Assembly (NCBI GenBank): GCA_032622095.1
Contig: CP136062.1
Location: forward strand, 5,890,001-5,954,000
DNA from: Siphonodentalium dalli
Lineage: Eukaryota > Mollusca > Scaphopoda > Gadilida > Siphonodentaliidae
Length of the DNA stretch: 64,000 nucleotides
Direction: 5' to 3'
The notes under the pieces were generated by a model that had not been told where the DNA came from, ran no database searches, and was given only the letters and a program-made list of their open reading frames with translations. Position numbers and translations under genes: made by a program. Of the stretch, positions 34,359 to 46,102 are shown piece after piece (position 1 is the first letter of the stretch; every line of letters begins with the position of its first letter).

Positions 34359-36604
34359 CTAGAATGAAATTGAAATTGCACTGCAATTTCGATACTTCAA
34401 TGTTTACCAAGGTGAACCATTTTTTGTGTCCGTGTAGCGCATGAGAAGACGAAGCTAATAGAGCAAGTCCGAACTCGATATCTGAAGCCGTTCTGGAGGA
34501 GATGCGCACACAACAGTAATCAACATGAAGAGCGTTTTGTGCCAAGGTCAAGGTCGGACGAACTCCGCACCCAGTCCAGTCAATAGCCAAGGACGGGAGC
34601 TGAGTACGTACGTAAAATCAAGGCATTCGGTAGAGTCGTTTTGGATCTATTCGTCTTTTTCAAAGAAATCAGGGCAAGGCGCCCACCTTGCAGGATACAC
34701 ACACGTCAAAATTTGAATCGGGTGCTGTGACGTCAGTTTTTGGTCGATGACAGCATTTACATGTTCTTGCATCAAGTCCACGGACACACAGAAAATGAAA
34801 AACGGCAATGCGACTTTTTACTGCGCATGGAAATCTATGCAGTTGAGATGTTGATGACAATCGCACAGGCTTACTGTTTCGAAATAACGTTTACAATGAA
34901 TGCTCTGTATATGAACATTTTGAATAGCGCATAATTCAGCCATTTATGGAGCGATTTCGAAAACAATTGCGGCATCGTACTCAAAATTTCGACCACACAT
35001 CGCATCCCAAATTTCATAAAACTGCGTCATAAAACAATTGACATACATACCCACACGCCATTTCTCCCAAACCGGAAGTTGTATATATGACCTTTCCATA
35101 TCGTTGTACAGCGAAGCGTTAGCTGCACATAAAGGAAAAACTCCGGTCTCGATATCGCAAGCCGTTCTGGTTACCGTATAAAGAGCGTTATTTTAATATT
35201 CGACCAATACCGATCTTTTGAACCGGAAGTGCGAACACAACCATTTTTAAGTTGTGTGTAACAAACACTGGAGCATCTAATGAAAAAAGTCCGAACTCGG
35301 TATATGTAGCCGTTCTGTATATACAACGAACACAGTATAGCACAAACACTGCTAAAACTGGGATTTTAAGATATTCAAGATGGCGTAACTCAAAAACATA
35401 CTTTGTTATTCGTGATCAGCGTATCCATTAGACCATAGGTATAAAGTTAGAACAAATTCCTAGAAAAATGAAAAAAATTCTTAAAATAACGACATCAAAT
35501 TTTCGACACCTACCGAGCTTTTTTTTGGCACATCGGAGTTATACCAAAATGAGCCCATTTCGAAAGCATTAGTTACCCTACACACTCGAAGTTGTCCCTT
35601 CTTTCTATCTCAAGCCGTTCCGGAGGAGATGCGCACACAACAGTAATCAACATGAAGAGCGTTTTGTGCCAAGGTCACGGTCGGACGAACTCCGCACCCA
35701 GTCCAGTCAATAGACAAGTACGGGAGCTATGTACGTACAAAAAATCAAGGCAATCGGCAGAGTCGTTTTGGATCTATTCGCCTTTTCAAAGAAATCAGGG
35801 CAAGGTTTTCACATTGCAGGATACCCAAAAGTCAAAATTTGAATCGGGTGCTGTGACGTCAGTTTTTGGTCGGACTAGCGATGCCGTCTTATGAATTTGG
35901 TCAAATTCAGAAGAAAAAAGTTTTTCAAAGATCGTTAACCGATTCTTCGTCCAAGGTCAAGGTCGGACGAACTCCGCACCCAGTCCAGTCAATAGCCAAA
36001 GACGGGAGCTATGTTATTACAAAAAATCAAGGCAATCGGTTAAGTCGTTTTGGATCTATTCGCCTTTTTCAAAGAAATCAGGGCAAGGTTTGGACCTTGC
36101 AGGATACCCAAAAGTCAAAATTTGAATCGGGTGCTGTGACGTCAGTTTTTAGTCGATTGCGCTAAATTTTACGGCGCTGTCTTCAGTTCGGACTAGCAAT
36201 GCCGCCGTATGAATTTGGTCAAATTCAGAAGAAAACAGTTTTTCAAAGAGCGTTCGATCAATACCGAACTTTCGAACCGGAAGTGCTATCTCTACCATTT
36301 TTCGCGTGTTTGTAGCACATGTGAGAGGAAACTAATAATGCAAGTCCGAACTCGATATCTCAAGCCGTTCCGGAGGAGATACGTACACAACAGTAATACA
36401 CACGAAGAGCGTTTAGTGCAAAGGTCAAGGTCATACAAAAATAACGGTAAGTGCATAAAACTAACTTTTCGTGTATGTATATGAGTAGGAAATATCAAAT
36501 CAATCGACCAGGCGGTTTCTGAGATATAAGGTGTTTTATAATAATAATAATAAATAGTAAAAATAAGAATTACAATATACTTCAATGTTAACACATTGAA
36601 GTAT
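34359..36604 (+). mobile_element. Candidate Helitron-like element, CAATG-type arms (nested)
   Basis: CTAG at 34359 is followed by a perfect 19 bp palindrome GAAATTGCA-C-TGCAATTTC (34372-34390) and the arm ATACTTCAATG (34392-34402). The only hairpin in the window with the same stem, ATACTTCAATG...CATTGAAGTAT, closes at 36577-36604. The interior carries three copies of a ~250 bp block. No coding capacity is seen. Confidence 0.45.
34495..36160 (+). repeat. Three copies of a ~200-250 bp block containing GTGACGTCAG
   Basis: Copies at about 34500-34742, 35625-35873 and 35950-36152 share GTCGGACGAACTCCGCACCC, AGTCCAGTCAATAG, GTCGTTTTGGATCTATTCG, AAGAAATCAGGGCAAGG and GGGTGCTGTGACGTCAGTTT. A partial start recurs at about 36372. 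The TGACGTCA core in each copy is a CRE-like site carried by the repeat. Open frames in these copies are not genes. Confidence 0.85.
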
Positions 36605-36734
36605 AATAATAATAATAGTGAAAAATAAAAAATTGAATAACACTATACTTCCATATTAAAATATGGAAGTATAATAATAGTGAAAAATAAAAAATTGAAT
36701 AACAATATACTTCCATATTAAAATATGGAAGTAT
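36577..36734. repeat. Three consecutive hairpins at a module end
   Basis: Hairpins at 36577-36604 (stem ATACTTCAATG), 36645-36672 and 36707-36734 (stem ATACTTCCATAT) are separated by near-identical spacers containing AGTGAAAAATAAAAAATTGA. The last two are a tandem copy of a ~62 bp unit. Confidence 0.85.
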
Positions 36735-36737
36735 AAT

Positions 36738-39437
36738 AAGGGAATCGCGCGGAATTGATCGGAATAACGATAGTATGGTTTATTGACATTTCTGTGTTCA
36801 GTTGGAACGTTCTGATGTGACCCCCACCCATGCCTCGAAATTTGGTGACGCGGATAGAAAAGTCGCCATATATCGGCCAATTTTCGAGATATCGAGCTAA
36901 TTTTTGCGTCATTGTGTTCGTACTTGATGCCCCTTTAATATTTTACTATGTAGTCCAATATGTATGTTGTTCAGTATATACTTTTCGAATATCTCTGGTC
37001 TCCATCGATATGATACGGCAATTGGGTAATCGTTTAGAAGTACTAAAAATTCCCCATCGAATGACACCAAACTCGTGACGATCGGTTGAAGGAATTTATA
37101 TTCATAGTGCATTTTCTGTAAACTTGAACAAAAGGAAGGGGCCACAATTTCTACATTTTTCAACCGATTCATAAAATTCACTCATAATGAGACTCAGTAC
37201 ATCTTATAGATACTTCACAACCATTTTGGTTCAAATCGGAGACAAAAACAATTTGACAAATTTTGCCCCTCCCCTAGCCCGGAAAAATTTGAGTGGACCT
37301 TTGTCAAAATTTCCTGGTTTGGTCTTCTGTCTATGTTTAAGACGCTCACATAGAGCAAATCCAGCTGTTGCGCTTCGACTAGGAGAAGATCTGCGTGCAA
37401 GCACTTTCTGCACATGGACTTTATTAGTACATTTTTAGATGTGTTATAATTTTGTCATTTCTCAACCGATTTACAAAATTCGTTCACGAGTAGCATCAGT
37501 ACATTGTATAGATTTCCGACAGTAAAAATGGTTAAAATCGGTGACAAGAAAAACATTGACAAATTTTGCACCCCTCCCCAGGTCAACAAATTGTTTTCGG
37601 ACCTTTGTGAAAATTTCCCCGATTCGTACCCTTTCGTTAGTTAACACGACTACGCGAACCAAATTCAGCTGCTTGACTTCTTATAGGAGAAGATCTGGGC
37701 ACATACTTTTTCCAAAATTTTGGTTTAAGGGCCATAACTCTGGTAAGCAAGTTGGGACACAAACCTAAATGTCTCGAGTCGCTGTAGGTTGGCAAGGTGC
37801 ATATACCTACCAAATTGCAATATTCTATATTTTAAACTTTCAGAGATATAAGGGTTACACAATATATTAAGAAGAAGAATAAACTAGAGGTCAGATTCCA
37901 TGGAATCAGATATACTTCCATGGTATTCCATCCCATCCCATGTGAGTATTATGCGTGTATGTGTGTTCCTCTTCATGTGAATGCATATTGGTGCCTTACG
38001 ACCCAATGGTGGACTTGCATTGACATTTCTTAATTTAATATATATTTTGGTACTTCTGTCTGTCTGTTTGTTTGTCTGTCAGCTATGGTCGGGATAACTG
38101 CTGGACGGATTTTGACGAAATCTGATAAATGTGGGTACTTTTGTCCAGGGAGTGTTTTGGACGGGTCGAATCGTGACCCTCGGCCTGACATTTGTCTTCA
38201 AAAAGGACAATCGAAGGTCAAATCGGGTAAAACACGGATTTCCACGAAATTCGATACCTATGGGTACTTTTGTCCGGGGAGTCTTTTTGGCGGGTCAAGT
38301 CGTGACCCCGACCTGACATTGACCTTCGAAATGGTCAGTTCAAGGTCAAATCGAGTAAAACGATCAGATTTCGACGAAATTTGATACCTAGGAAAACTTT
38401 TGTCCGGGGAGAGTTTTGGACAGGTCAAATCGTGACAATAGGTTACTTTTACAGTAGAGCGGACATACCTATATAGTATATCGGTGAGCATATTCATGCA
38501 TTTGCCTTGCTTCTTGCTAAGTCCGTTTGAATTTGCGTCATGAAAAGAGGGTTTGAATTTGAGTAATATATATCACCCGTCACAACGTTATACGCTACCA
38601 GGGTTAAACCGTTCAATATAAATCATTACAAAGTGTACTAATCTTGCGTTTAGATACTACTTATCACATCCACTCATCGAAAAGTTTTTATCTCAATATA
38701 TTATTTTCGGAGTAATTTTCCCCATTTGATCTTCGGTGGAATTTTCCAAATCTGAACCCACCCGACACAAACACTCCCTTGAGCAGGTTGCGTTTATATT
38801 ATAGAGGTCAAATTTTAGAGGCATACCTACAGTATACCGGTTTATGTACCACCGCATTAAACTCGCTCCTACATTAGCCCGTTTGGATTTGGGGCTAAAA
38901 ATCGGCTAGTGATAGACTACATAAGTATACATATTTATGATATATAGCGTTGTCACGAGTAAACCGTTCCATCTGAAAATTAGAAAATCTCCCTCTGGAT
39001 GCGCGTGAACACTAGCCATCAGATGTACTCGTCAAACAAATTTATCTGGATGTTTGAATTTTTTCCCCTTTGCAATTTTCGTGGAATTTTCCTAAAGTCT
39101 CAACCCACACTGACACGCATTCTCCGTTGGGCATGTTACATTTATAGTATAGCCGTCAAACTTCTGGGACGTGCATAAAGTATGCCAATGTACATGCTAA
39201 GACATTATCTTGTTCTTTAACCAGCCGGTTTGGATTTGGCGGGAAAAATAGTTGCAATATTTCCGTACCCCGTAACGCAGAAAGTCCTGGGTAAATACAT
39301 TTTTAAGCGGTATATTCGAGTCCGAAACTCTCGTCCAATTCGGAATATGCAATAAAAAATTTAGAGCTCTGTACTTAAAAAAAACAAAACAAAAAACAAC
39401 CTTGGTTTATTCATTCTGGTGTATAGTGTGTCTCTAT
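36738..39437 (+). repeat. Flank segment, copy 1 of a ~2.7 kb direct duplication
   Basis: From AAGGGAATCGCGCGGAATTG to the start of the 1.72 kb array this segment aligns colinearly with 48896-51576 at an offset of about 12.15 kb, with about 10% substitutions and several indels. Its submodule at about 37410-37880 also occurs at 33880-34340 and 49555-50010. No host gene is present. Confidence 0.85.
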
Positions 39438-39945
39438 TTATGGGCGGTAACTTCTCAGGGAAAGCGCGGACACAAGTTTTGATGCCCGTGGGCAGTAGGG
39501 CATATCGAGGTGTGCATACGGTCCAATTTTCGATGCTCTGCTCCTTATAATTTCCGAGATAATAAAATCACATATTTTTATATAAAGGGAGATAACTCCG
39601 TGGGATAAACGCGGACAATATTCGTTATGAGCCAAAGGCATAAAACTCATTTACCCCAATATACTTACCAATCTTGAGTTTTCTAATCCTAATACTTTCA
39701 GATATTAGGGAGTTGAAAAATAGTATAGTATAATAATAATGAAAAATAATCGAAAAAGGGCCATAACTCTGTCAAAATATATTGGACCAACATCCGGATA
39801 GCATTATTTTTAGTAGACCTTAGATGCCTACATTCGCTAGAGATTTCGCGGTCCTCCTCCCATTAGTTTCTGAGTATTTCCAATTAAACAGAAAACGGCC
39901 GCAGTAGAAAAACAATATACTTCCTTGGTTACACCATGGAAGTAT
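37884..39945 (+). mobile_element. Candidate HINE/mini-me-like element, CCATGG-type arms, copy 1
   Basis: CTAG (37884) is followed by palindrome GATTCCATGGAATC (37894-37907) and the arm ATACTTCCATGG (37912-37923). About 140 bp later comes a GTCT microsatellite (38057-38080), then ~120-130 bp repeats, then a long non-coding body, and finally a hairpin ATACTTCCTTGG...CCATGGAAGTAT (39917-39945). A terminal arm, a GTCY microsatellite, central tandem repeats and a 3' hairpin is the established layout of mini-me/DINE-1 and mollusc pearl elements, which are non-autonomous Helitron relatives. The identity is inferred from layout only; no Rep/helicase is present. Confidence 0.55.
38085..38440 (+). repeat. 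Central ~120-130 bp repeats, three diverged copies
   Basis: CGGATTT(T/C)GACGAAAT, GATACCTA, GGTACTTTTGTCCGGGGAG and GGTCAARTCGTGACC recur at about 38100, 38235 and 38362. The matching region at 50290-50560 has the same repeats with one partly deleted. Confidence 0.8.
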
Positions 39946-41159
39946 AATAATAGGAACAATCATGAGTGGAAAGAATCGCAGTTTATGGACGGAAAATATG
40001 AAGTATGGTGATTATATGTTGTCCTAACATGTGTAGGTTGATCTCAAGTGTTTGGACGTGACCCCACCCCTGTCTCGAAATTGGGTGACGGGATTGGGAA
40101 AACATCAACCCCTGGTACAAAATGCTAAGTTTAAGGCCCTGTAACTCCGTTAATTTCCAACGGATTTTAAAATTGTTTCCTGTTTTGTGAGTTGCTGCTG
40201 ACATAGATTGCATAGTGTAAATTTCATCTGATTTGGAGACGGATAACACTTTGATTATTGGAAAGCATATGGGCCCAAATTCAAACTTGACGGCTAAAAT
40301 CTCCGCCATTTTCCAACGGATTTACGATCTGTTTTCAGCTTCGATATCGGCTGATGTTGCAGATGTTATATTCCAAGTTTCATCTGATTCGGAGAAGAAT
40401 AAAAAATTGGTACCACGGACCACCCCTCCCCAGACCCACAATAATGAGCCGACACTGTCAAAATTTGGCCCAACGCGTGCCCTCTTCAGTCCGCACACAT
40501 TTGCATTTCAGATGACATCGTATGTTCGATATCTTCGGAGGAGATGTGGTCACAAGCACAAGGGCCCAAAATTGCAAAGTTTGACGGCCTGCAATTATTT
40601 CAGTTTTCGATGGATTTTCGAAATTCTTTCAGTTTCTAGATCGGCTGATGTTGCAGATGATATATTTCAAGTTTCATCTGATTCCGAGAAGAATTAAAAA
40701 TTGGTACCACGGACCACCCCTCCCCAGACCCACACTAATGAAGCGAAACTGGCAAAATTTGGCCCACCGCGTGCCCCCTTCCGTCCGCACACGTTGGCGT
40801 GTCAGATGTCATCCTATGTTCGATATCTTCGGAGGAGATGTGTACACAAGCACATGGGCCCAAATTGCAAACTTTGAGGGCCCGTAACTCTTGCATTTCT
40901 TCTCGGATTTCAAAAATCCTTTCCGGTATGGGTTTGTTTTCGTTCGGGAAATACATAAACTTAAATAGATGAATGTCAATCAAAATTTTATTTTGCGAAA
41001 ATGTTGGCCCCACCCCAGTGTCAAAATATATGTCCGACCCTGTCAAATTTTCCTTCTCTGACTAAACTGACAACTGTCAACACGACTATGAAAACCACAT
41101 GCAGTTATCTGGAATGATACAAGAGGACAACAGAGTACAATCAAATAGAGGTTTGCCAA
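39438..41159 (+). repeat. 1.72 kb tandem array, unit 1
   Basis: Unit 1 is preceded by TATTTATGGGCGG rather than the CCAACTATGGGCGG that precedes units 2-6. This marks the upstream edge of the array. The unit contains the 3' ~510 bp of the HINE-like element up to its hairpin (39917-39945), then ~1.2 kb of downstream sequence with internal ~300 bp subrepeats, each having TCGGCTGATGTTGCAGATG and TTTCATCTGATTC. Confidence 0.9.
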
Positions 41160-42881
41160 CTATGGGCGGTAACTCCTCAGGGAAAGCGCGGACACAAGTT
41201 TTGATGCCCGTGGGCAGTAGGGCATATCGAGGTGTGCATACGGTCCAATTTTCGATGCTCTGCTCCTTATAATTTCCGAGATAATAAAATCACATATTTT
41301 TATATAAAGGGAGATAACTCCGTGGGATAAACGCGGACAATATTCGTTGTGAGCCAAAGGCATAAAACTCATTTACCCAATATACTTACCAATCTTGAGT
41401 TTTCTAATCCTAATACTTTCAGATATTAGGGAGTTGAAAAATAGTATAGTATAATAATAATGAAAAATAATCGAAAAAGGGCCATAACTCTGTCAAAATA
41501 TATTGGACCAACATCCGGATAGCATTATTTTTAGTAGACCTTAGATGCCTACATTCGCTAGAGATTTCGCGGTCCTCCTCCCATTAGTTTCTGAGTATTT
41601 CCATTTAAACAGAAAACGGCCGCAGTAGAAAAACAATATACTTCCTTGGTTACACCATGGAAGTATAATAATAGGAACAATCATGAGTGGAAAGAATCGC
41701 AGTTTATGGACGGAAAATATGAAGTATGGTGATTATATGTTGTCCTAACATGTGTAGGTTGATCTCAAGTGTTTGGACGTGACCCCACCCCTGTCTCGAA
41801 ATTGGGTGACGGGATTGGGAAAACATCAACCCCTGGTACAAAATGCTAAGTTTAAGGCCCTGTAACTCCGTTAATTTCCAACGGATTTTAAAATTGTTTC
41901 CTGTTTTGTGAGTTGCTGCTGACATAGATTGCATAGTGTAAATTTCATCTGATTTGGAGACGGATAACACTTTGATTATTGGAAAGCATATGGGCCCAAA
42001 TTCAAACTTGACGGCTAAAATCTCCGCCATTTTCCAACGGATTTACGATCTGTTTTCAGCTTCGATATCGGCTGATGTTGCAGATGTTATATTCCAAGTT
42101 TCATCTGATTCGGAGAAGAATAAAAAATTGGTACCACGGACCACCCCTCCCCAGACCCACAATAATGAGCCGACACTGTCAAAATTTGGCCCAACACGTG
42201 CCCTCTTCAGTCCGCACACATTTGCATTTCAGATGACATCGTATGTTCGATATCTTCGGAGGAGATGTGGTCACAAGCACAAGGGCCCAAAATTGCAAAG
42301 TTTGACGGCCTGCAATTATTTCAGTTTTCGATGGATTTTCGAAATTCTTTCAGTTTCTAGATCGGCTGATGTTGCAGATGATATATTTCAAGTTTCATCT
42401 GATTCCGAGAAGAATTAAAAATTGGTACCACGGACCACCCCTCCCCAGACCCACACTAATGAAGCGAAACTGGCAAAATTTGGCCCACCGCGTGCCCCCT
42501 TCCGTCCGCACACGTTGGCGTGTCAGATGTCATCCTATGTTCGATATCTTCGGAGGAGATGTGTACACAAGCACATGGGCCCAAATTGCAAACTTTGAGG
42601 GCCCGTAACTCTTGCATTTCTTCTCGGATTTCAAAAATCCTTTCCGGTATGGGTTTGTTTTCGTTCGGGAAATACATAAACTTAAATAGATGAATGTCAA
42701 TCAAAATTTTATTTTTCGAAAATGTTGGCCCCCACCCCAGTGTCAAAATATATGTCCGACCCTGTCAAATTTTCCTTCTCTGACTAAACTGACAACTGTC
42801 AACACGACTATGAAAACCACATGCAGTTATCTGGAATGATACAAGAGGACAACAGAGTACAATCAAATAGAGGTTTGCCAA
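41160..42881 (+). repeat. 1.72 kb tandem array, unit 2
   Basis: Near-identical to unit 1; private differences include CCAACACGTGCC at about 42192 and TTTCCATTTAAACAG at about 41599. Confidence 0.92.
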
Positions 42882-44604
42882 CTATGGGCAGTAACTCCTC
42901 AGGGAAAGCGCGGACACAAGTTTTGATGCCCGTGGGCAGTAGGGCATATCGAGGTGTGCATACGGTCCAATTTTCGATGCTCTGCTCCTTATAATTTCCG
43001 AGATAATAAAATCACATATTTTTATATAAAGGGAGATAACTCCGTGGGATAAACGCGGACAATATTCGTTGTGAGCCAAAGGCATAAAATTCATTTACCC
43101 CAATATACTTACCAATCTTGAGTTTTCTAATCCTAATACTTTCAGATATTAGGGAGTTGAAAAATAGTATAGTATAATAATAATGAAAAATAATCGAAAA
43201 AGGGCCATAACTCTGTCAAAATATATTGGACCAACATCCGGATAGCATTATTTTTAGTAGACCTTAGATGCCTACATTCGCTAGAGATTTCGCGGTCCTC
43301 CTCCCATTAGTTTCTGAGTATTTCCAATTAAACAGAAAACGGCCGCAGTAGAAAAACAATATACTTCCTTGGTTACACCATGGAAGTATAATAATAGGAA
43401 CAATCATGAGTGGAAAGAATCGCAGTTTATGGACGGAAAATATGAAGTATGGTGATTATATGTTGTCCTAACATGTGTAGGTTGATCTCAAGTGTTTGGA
43501 CGTGACCCCACCCCTGTCTCGAAATTGGGTGACGGGATTGGGAAAACATCAACCCCTGGTACAAAATGCTAAGTTTAAGGCCCTGTAACTCCGTTAATTT
43601 CCAACGGATTTTAAAATTGTTTCCTGTTTTGTGAGTTGCTGCTGACATAGATTGCATAGTGTAAATTTCATCTGATTTGGAGACGGATAACACTTTGATT
43701 ATTGGAAAGCATATGGGCCCAAATTCAAACTTGACGGCTAAAATCTCCGCCATTTTCCAACGGATTTACGATCTGTTTTCAGCTTCGATATCGGCTGATG
43801 TTGCAGATGTTATATTCCAAGTTTCATCTGATTCGGAGAAGAATAAAAAATTGGTACCACGGACCACCCCTCCCCAGACCCACAATAATGAGCCGACACT
43901 GTCAAAATTTGGCCCAACGCGTGCCCTCTTCAGTCCGCACACATTTGCATTTCAGATGACATCGTATGTTCGATATCTTCGGAGGAGATGTGGTCACAAG
44001 CACAAGGGCCCAAAATTGCAAAGTTTGACGGCCTGCAATTATTTCAGTTTTCGATGGATTTTCGAAATTCTTTCAGTTTCTAGATCGGCTGATGTTGCAG
44101 ATGATATATTTCAAGTTTCATCTGATTCCGAGAAGAATTAAAAATTGGTACCACGGACCACCCCTCCCCAGACCCACACTAATGAAGCGAAACTGGCAAA
44201 ATTTGGCCCACCGCGTGCCCCCTTCCGTCCGCACACGTTGGCGTGTCAGATGTCATCCTATGTTCGATATCTTCGGAGGAGATGTGTACACAAGCACATG
44301 GGCCCAAATTGCAAACTTTGAGGGCCCGTAACTCTTGCATTTCTTCTCGGATTTCAAAAATCCTTTCCGGTATGGGTTTGTTTTCGTTCGGGAAATACAT
44401 AAACTTAAATAGATGAATGTCAATCAAAATTTTATTTTGCGAAAATGTTGGCCCCCACCCCAGTGTCAAAATATATGTCCGACCCTGTCAAATTTTCCTT
44501 CTCTGACTAAACTGACAACTGTCAACACGACTATGAAAACCACATGCAGTTATCTGGAATGACACAAGAGGACAACAGAGTACAATCAAATAGAGGTTTG
44601 CCAA
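42882..44604 (+). repeat. 1.72 kb tandem array, unit 3
   Basis: Near-identical; private differences include GGGCAGTAACTCC at its start and AAATTCATTTACC at about 43087. Confidence 0.92.
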
Positions 44605-46102
44605 CTATGGGCGGTAACTCCTCAGGGAAAGCGCGGACACAAGTTTTGATGCCCGTGGGCAGTAGGGCATATCGAGGTGTGCATACGGTCCAATTTTCGA
44701 TGCTCTGCTCCTTATAATTTCCGAGATAATAAAATCACATATTTTTATATAAAGGGAGATAACTCCGTGGGATAAACGCGGACAATATTCGTTATGAGCC
44801 AAAGGCATAAAACTCATTTACCCCAATATACTTACCAATCTTGAGTTTTCTAATCCTAATACTTTCAGATATTAGGGAGTTGAAAAATAGTATAGTATAA
44901 TAATAATGAAAAATAATCGAAAAAGGGCCATAACTCTGTCAAAATATATTGGACCAACATCCGGATAGCATTATTTTTAGTAGACCTTAGATGCCTACAT
45001 TCGCTAGAGATTTCGCGGTCCTCCTCCCATTAGTTTCTGAGTATTTCCAATTAAACAGAAAACGGCCGCAGTAGAAAAACAATATACTTCCTTGGTTACA
45101 CCATGGAAGTATAATAATAGGAACAATCATGAGTGGAAAGAATCGCAGTTTATGGACGGAAAATATGAAGTATGGTGATTATATGTTGTCCTAACATGTG
45201 TAGGTTGATCTCAAGTGTTTGGACGTGACCCCACCCATGTCTCGAAATTGGGTGACGGGATTGGGAAAACATCAACCCCTGGTACAAAATGCTAAGTTTA
45301 AGGCCCTGTAACTCCGTTAATTTCCAACGGATTTTAAAATTGTTTCCTGTTTTGTGAGTTGCTGCTGACATAGATTGCATAGTGTAAATTTCATCTGATT
45401 TGGAGACGGATAACACTTTGATTATTGGAAAGCATATGGGCCCAAATTCAAACTTGACGGCTAAAATCTCCGCCATTTTCCAACGGATTTACGATCTGTT
45501 TTCAGCTTCGATATCGGCTGATGTTGCAGATGTTATATTCCAAGTTTCATCTGATTCGGAGAAGAATAAAAAATTGGTACCACGGACCACCCCTCCCCAG
45601 ACCCACAATAATGAGCCGACACTGTCAAAATTTGGCCCAACGCGTGCCCTCTTCAGTCCGCACACATTTGCATTTCAGATGACATCGTATGTTCGATATC
45701 TTCGGAGGAGATGTGGTCACAAGCACAAGGGCCCAAAATTGCAAAGTTTGACGGCCTGCAATTATTTCAGTTTTCGATGGATTTTCGAAATTCTTTCAGT
45801 TTCTAGATCGGCTGATGTTGGGCCCGTAACTCTTGCATTTCTTCTCGGATTTCAAAAATCCTTTCCGGTATGGGTTTGTTTTCGTTCGGGAAATACATAA
45901 ACTTAAATAGATGAATGTCAATCAAAATTTTATTTTTCGAAAATGTTGGCCCCCACCCCAGTGTTAAAATATATGTCCGACCCTGTCAAATTTTCCTTCT
46001 CTGACTAAACTGACAACTGTCAACACGACTATGAAAACCACATGCAGTTATCTGGAATGATACAAGAGGACAACAGAGTACAATCAAATAGAGGTTTGCC
46101 AA
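44605..46102 (+). repeat. 1.72 kb tandem array, unit 4 with ~225 bp deletion
   Basis: Unit length is 1498 bp. At 45820/45821 GGCTGATGTTG is joined directly to GGCCCGTAACTC, removing the second ACCACGGACCACCCC block. A private CCCATGTCTCG occurs at about 45233. Confidence 0.92.

Larger units (their letters stand above)
33369..36672 (+). mobile_element. Candidate Helitron-like element, ATAT-type arms (outer)
   Basis: The left arm ATACTTCCATAT (33369) matches the stem of hairpins at 36645-36672 and 36707-36734, whose right arms read ATATGGAAGTAT. No protein is encoded. The interior includes the CAATG-type element below, so it appears nested. The boundary model is inference from the arm match. 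Confidence 0.4.

Noticed and set aside
37187-37438. Frames in the GACAAATTTTGCCCCTCCCC submodule
   Set aside because: The same submodule at 33.9, 37.5 and 49.6 kb gives different frames after small indels, so no protein is maintained.
40233-40697. 154-residue frame repeated in each 1.72 kb unit, with partner frames of 70, 79, 96 and 108 residues
   Set aside because: The frames are conserved only because the DNA units are near-identical; the diverged modules at 32.5 and 52.4 kb do not keep them reliably, no domain is seen, and several overlap on opposite strands.
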